This document shows, in pieces, positions 25,701 through 28,071 of a stretch of 28,071 bases of DNA. The translations under genes and the position numbers were made by a program. Under the pieces are notes generated by a model. The model was given only the letters and a program-made list of their open reading frames with translations, searched no databases and was not told where the DNA came from. Location of the stretch: positions 1 to 28,071 of the forward strand of contig JBOFQB010000061.1 of NCBI GenBank assembly GCA_051660685.1, written 5' to 3'. Within the stretch, counting starts at the first letter, position 1, and each line of letters begins with the position of its first letter. Source of the stretch: JAVBSX01 sp051660685. GTDB lineage: Bacteria > Planctomycetota > Planctomycetia > Pirellulales > Thermoguttaceae.

Positions 25701-26287
25701 CTTTAACGGTTGTCCAACTGCTTTGGATTAACATTATTATGGACACTTTTGCGGCGATTGCGTATTCAACGGACCCGCCCCGCAGTCGGACCATGCAACA
25801 CAAGCCGATTCCGCGTCATGCGTCGATTATCACACCCAGTATGGGCCGGATGATTCTTCTGACCGGAATATACCAGGTCCTTATCCTCTTCGCTGCCCTT
25901 TATTTCGGTTGGTGTTTATCCCCCGAGAATCATTATCATTTTTTTACGGATGTTGGAAATCCGGCCAATATTCCGGCATTGACCGTTTTTTTCACCATCT
26001 TCGTCATGTTCCAATTCTGGCATAAATTCAACTGTCGTTCACTCGCTCATAATGAATCGCCTTTTGAACTCATCTGGAAAAATCAACTGTTTCTGACAAT
26101 CATTCTGGTCATAACATTTGTTCAGATTCTTTTGGTTCAAGCAAGTCATTTCTTTGGAATTGGCCAAATGTTCCGAACGGTCCCGTTGACGTTGGAACAA
26201 TGGTTGGGGATTACGCTGTTAACCGCAACAATTCTCCCGTTTGCTTGGTTGACCCGAATGTTCGCAAGTAAGTGTTGGAAAATATAA
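22781..26287 (+). CDS. Calcium-transporting P-type ATPase (PMCA/SERCA type) with heptad-repeat insertion
   Basis: The 1168-residue protein is a P2-type ATPase that exports cations, probably Ca2+, using ATP. Motifs: TGES (191-194), PEGLP in M4 (500-504), phosphorylation motif DKTGTLT with Asp543, KGAPE, 'MITGDAVPTA', and TGDGTNDAP (888-896), followed by the C-terminal membrane helices. Usual length is about 850-950; the excess is mainly between M3 and M4. There, two extra hydrophobic segments (about 305-323 and 347-371) are followed by 13 heptapeptide repeats of the type NQTVATP (374-464). If M3 leaves the cytoplasm, the extra hairpin puts the repeats outside, before M4. The first ATG has no Shine-Dalgarno and follows a run of eight T; ATG at 22832 is an alternative. 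Confidence 0.93.
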   Translation: MRNKERLSKYYVCPIRLMQSKIIFDGNSIDLNQGLSSEQVAFFREKYGANSLTPPPREHWLKQFLRKFEDPTIRILLVAVVLSLGITLTEKFFLKLHDVSFIDSLGIIFAVLLATLAGFLCELKSAREFELLNKTKENIFVKVLRNGQVTEVLINTIVVGDLVHLDLGDKVPADGVLLESHGLLFDQSLLTGESVPIEKKIFLCESDYKTATIEDQHAVFRGTMVSDGHGLFVVTQTGDRTELGKIAASLVQDAQNESETPLTQKMTVLAKQISVVGTLGAMLIFFIMSLTAIGHSPLLRQLGGQPLFLTGLTILATVLGFQLMKRTLIPFFASMDIELKPFGLRIAISLPLVAAIFGLLLAFFSLFGLISNPNQTVATPDQTVATPDQMVATSNQTVATPDQTVATPDQTVATSNQTVATPDQTVATSDQTVATSDQTVATPNQTVATSDQTVETPDQKVVTEIQPVEVSGSLNDGVALLRSLFVCFVIAVAIIVVAVPEGLPMMVAVSLAMNMMKMTRENCLIRKLVASETIGCATVICSDKTGTLTQNRMTPTWILLGIHEYTQDGLKFFKRNTQSLVGQDICDETKQLFQPIADYHLDHFQDMRESPDWGRLVDSIAVNTEAALNIEQETIRGIGNPTECALLQLLHHNGIDYRQYRDKLPRLWDLSHNSARKMSAVLVGDDREQVYYIKGAPERLLGLCSDIYVDGKREPIEQYRDRINDMLKKASDHALRVIALTEKRILGSEHSLEQSLTKETPLERDSNVTDESSAIPDLSGQTFLALIGISDPIRPEVPHAVQTCHHAGVDVKMITGDAVPTAIAIAKQAGILQQESDLVLTSEELAQYGNDELIEMIPRLKVLARATPFDKLRLIKALHGKNAVVGMTGDGTNDAPALRYADVGISMGQSGTEVAKEASDIVLVDDNFKSIVTGILWGRTLYQNIQRFLQFQLSVNVVALTCALIGPLVGVPLPLTVVQLLWINIIMDTFAAIAYSTDPPRSRTMQHKPIPRHASIITPSMGRMILLTGIYQVLILFAALYFGWCLSPENHYHFFTDVGNPANIPALTVFFTIFVMFQFWHKFNCRSLAHNESPFELIWKNQLFLTIILVITFVQILLVQASHFFGIGQMFRTVPLTLEQWLGITLLTATILPFAWLTRMFASKCWKI
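23900..24172 (+). repeat. 21-bp in-frame tandem repeat inside the P-type ATPase gene
   Basis: Thirteen units of 21 bp each encode seven residues following [ND]QTVAT[PS], the last two diverged (DQTVETP, DQKVVTE). Units vary mainly at silent or D/N and P/S positions. No stop or frame change occurs. Confidence 0.95.
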
Positions 26288-26468
26288 TTGTTCCACCTTT
26301 TTTGCGTTTTTTGCCGTTTTCGCGTTCACATTCCTGTTCGTCATTCACTTTGTTTTACCGTTCTTGATTTTTGGGCGTTCCTTGCGTAAACTCTTTTCCA
26401 ATCGTTTGTGATCGTCTGTGATCCAGTTCGCGGGTTTCCCGCTCCCTTTACATTTTCTGAGGTCTTGT

Positions 26469-27485
26469 ATGATAAATGTCGGTATTGTCGGAATCGGTTT
26501 TATGGGAATGATGCACTATCTCGCTTACCAAAAATTAACGGGTGTACGAGTTGCGGCAATCTGTGAAAAAATTCCCGAACGCCTGAAAGGAGATTGGACC
26601 AAAATTAAAGGAAATTTTGGTCCCCCGGGTCAAATGATGGACTTAAGTGGAGTTGCAACATACAGTGAACTCGATGAAATGCTGAAAAATCCTGAGTTGG
26701 ATTTGATTGACATTTGTTTACCCCCCTTTGCTCACAGCGCAGCTGCAATCACAGCCCTTAATGCCGGGAAAAATGTTTTTTGCGAAAAACCCATTACCTT
26801 GAAGATGGACGAAGCCGATTCGATGCTCAAAGCAGCCGAAAAATCCGGCTCGCTTCTGATGATCGGGCATGTCTTGCCGTTTTTCCCCTCTCACGCTTTT
26901 GTCTATGAAGCCGCAAAAAGTCAAAAATACGGAAAATTGTTAGGAGGTCATTTTAATCGCGTCATTTCCGATCCAACTTGGTTGAGCCAGTTTTACGATA
27001 TGGACGTTTGCGGGGGACCTATGCTCGATCTGCATGTGCATGATGCTCATTTTATCCGACTGCTTTTTGGAATGCCCAAGTCCGTTCACAGTGTCGGCCG
27101 TGTTCGCGGCAAAACACCAGAATACTTCCAAACTCAATTCCTTTTTGACGATCCTGAGCTTGTTGTGACCGCTGTAAGTGGAACGATACAGCAACAAGGG
27201 CGACCATTCACACACGGATATGAGGTTCATTTCGAGAAAGCAACGATTCTGCATGAATCGTTTATGGGAATGCCCGTTACAGTCTTAACCGAAGATGGTC
27301 GGGTTGAAAAGCCGGAATTGCCCGGTTTTGACGAAGTGGAAATTTTCTCACATGAATTGGCTGAAGTCCTAAACGCCGTTAAAGTGAAAAAGAATTCCGA
27401 CATTCTGGGTGCTCAACTTGCCCGAGATGCCCTGCTCCTCTGTCACAATCAGGTTGAATCCATTTTGCAACATAAGACCATTTGA
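26469..27485 (+). CDS. Gfo/Idh/MocA family NAD(P)-dependent oxidoreductase
   Basis: The 338-residue protein starts at the ATG at 26469, with GAGG 6-7 bases upstream; this gives the normal N-terminus 'MINVGIVGIGFMG' with the NAD(P)-binding GxGxxG. Then come 'VAAICEKIPERL', 'DLIDICLPPFAH' and the conserved 'GKNVFCEKPITLKMDEAD' with the active-site Lys of the EKP motif. The C-terminal domain includes 'GGPMLDLHVHDAHFIRLLFG', with the His motif often used in catalysis. Members oxidise or reduce sugars, inositols or related compounds; the substrate is unknown. It seems to be a single-gene unit, 181 bp after the ATPase. Confidence 0.93.
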   Translation: MINVGIVGIGFMGMMHYLAYQKLTGVRVAAICEKIPERLKGDWTKIKGNFGPPGQMMDLSGVATYSELDEMLKNPELDLIDICLPPFAHSAAAITALNAGKNVFCEKPITLKMDEADSMLKAAEKSGSLLMIGHVLPFFPSHAFVYEAAKSQKYGKLLGGHFNRVISDPTWLSQFYDMDVCGGPMLDLHVHDAHFIRLLFGMPKSVHSVGRVRGKTPEYFQTQFLFDDPELVVTAVSGTIQQQGRPFTHGYEVHFEKATILHESFMGMPVTVLTEDGRVEKPELPGFDEVEIFSHELAEVLNAVKVKKNSDILGAQLARDALLLCHNQVESILQHKTI

Positions 27486-27566
27486 GGTGTCGGAAGTCGT
27501 GTTCCGTCCAGTCCAAAAAACATTGTTGGTTGGTTGGTTGCACACATAAGCAAACGTCTCATTTTC

Positions 27567-27745
27567 CCCAACCTCGTAGAGGTTGGGTTATGGTAGATGA
27601 CGATTGAAAAACAAATCTGAACCCCGTCGGGGTTCCGTTATGGTATCATAGGTGAATGCGGAATGACCATAACGCAACTCCGACGGAGTTGAATGGAGAT
27701 TTAGGGGCAATCTGTTACTACCATAACGCAATCCCGACGGGATTG
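27567..27745. repeat. Cluster of four REP-like short hairpins, two in each orientation
   Basis: Unit 1 (27567-27594): CCCAACCTC, GTA, GAGGTTGGG, then TTATGGT. Unit 2 (27619-27644): GAACCCC, GTC, GGGGTTC, then CGTTATGGT. Units 3 (27666-27691) and 4 (27720-27745) are inverted: ACCATAACG followed by CAACTCC, GAC, GGAGTTG and CAATCCC, GAC, GGGATTG. Stems differ in sequence but stay perfectly paired, and the GTTATGGT flank is constant. This is the layout of REP/BIME elements, which are usually mobilised by a RAYT (TnpA-REP) transposase encoded elsewhere. Confidence 0.88.
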
Positions 27746-27809
27746 AGATACGGGATTGAGAACTGGCATTGTTTGTCATTGTCGCGTACAGCAATTATTG
27801 AAATGCTCT

Positions 27810-27840
27810 AGGGGCCTGATTTTTGGCCCCTTTTCCTTTT
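27810..27840 (+). terminator. Terminator-like hairpin with T-rich tail
   Basis: AGGGGCC, a loop of eight bases, GGCCCCT, then TTTCCTTTT form a GC-rich hairpin followed by T-rich DNA on the plus strand. The nearest gene on that strand ends 325 bp upstream, with REP-like hairpins between. Confidence 0.65.
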
Positions 27841-28071
27841 CTGTACCAAACAATTCTATATCCAAGTATCTGTACATAAATAACGGATACATATTTGCCC
27901 CTTTCGTGCTTTTTGTGTTTTTCGTGGTAAAGAAAATGTAAGCGTTCACGGAATTTGATCACAGGCGAGGGAACTTCTCGTTCGGGTGCTATCAAGAATC
28001 ATTGCGAAACCGCCGGAACCAACGTCGGAGGTTTGCCGCCAAATAAATGGGCTGATACACTTTCGTGTAAG

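Larger units (their letters stand above)
27486..28071. other. Gene-free right end of the window
   Basis: No convincing gene in 586 bp. It contains four REP-like hairpins (27567-27745), a terminator-like hairpin (27810-27840) and a T/G-rich stretch (27902-27928, TTCGTGCTTTTTGTG then TTTTTCGTGG). Short frames here lack ribosome sites and motifs. Confidence 0.6.

Noticed and set aside
27567..27745. CRISPR array
   Set aside because: Units are inverted in pairs, their stems differ in sequence and the spacing is irregular, so they are REP-like hairpins rather than direct repeats with spacers.
27795..27995. 66-codon minus-strand frame (HEKHKKHE type)
   Set aside because: No ribosome site, and it overlaps a terminator-like hairpin; the T/G-rich DNA (TTCGTG and TTTGTG words) is low complexity.

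Overview
The window reads like chromosomal DNA of a planctomycete, probably in or near the Pirellulales. This is inferred from gene content, not from a marker gene. The signs are a Ser/Thr kinase with the planctomycete-type N-terminal extension, an orphan secretin with a Q/N-rich leader and proline-rich tail, a DUF1571 protein, a GAF-HlyD membrane fusion protein followed by a second HlyD adaptor, and several secreted low-complexity proteins. Base composition is moderate, and many genes lack a clear Shine-Dalgarno site. No rRNA, tRNA, CRISPR array, phage or transposase gene was seen.

Layout. 1-478 (minus): a DUF2442 gene cut by the window edge and a DUF4160 gene, directly downstream of atpD (486-1937, minus), which has no atpG or atpC beside it. 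2443-4303: a secreted BON-domain protein (plus) and a lipoprotein (minus) whose 3' ends overlap by 131 bp. 4590-8219 (minus): a 1209-residue secretin. 8837-10840 (plus): a Ser/Thr kinase with a degenerate receiver domain; its stop codon lies at the start of a 15-bp tandem array (10839-10974) that ends shortly before cysE (11018-11944). 12106-13104: a GHMP kinase resembling plant glucuronokinase. 13175-13836: a VapBC-like pair. 13894-14580: an RluA-family pseudouridine synthase. 14606-15481 (minus): DUF1571. 15882-16532: a metallo-beta-lactamase hydrolase with a TTG start. 16529-17931 (minus): a two-gene operon of PduO-type cobalamin adenosyltransferase and a ThiF/MoeB-like E1 enzyme. 18009-22698 (plus): GAF-HlyD, HlyD and a putative lipoprotein. 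22781-26287: a PMCA-type calcium P-type ATPase with a heptapeptide-repeat insertion. 26469-27485: a Gfo/Idh/MocA oxidoreductase. 27486-28071: no gene, but four REP-like hairpins and a terminator-like hairpin.

The genes are mostly ordinary housekeeping and envelope functions, and no single new multi-gene system stands out. The more unusual signals are (i) short tandem repeats, several in frame inside conserved proteins (21 bp in the ATPase, 12 bp in PduO) and one intergenic 15-bp array carrying TTGACA; (ii) two families of short palindromic intergenic repeats; (iii) an ATPase with an enlarged M3-M4 region; (iv) a kinase fused to a receiver-like domain that has lost its phosphorylation residues; and (v) an isolated atpD next to a DUF4160/DUF2442 pair.
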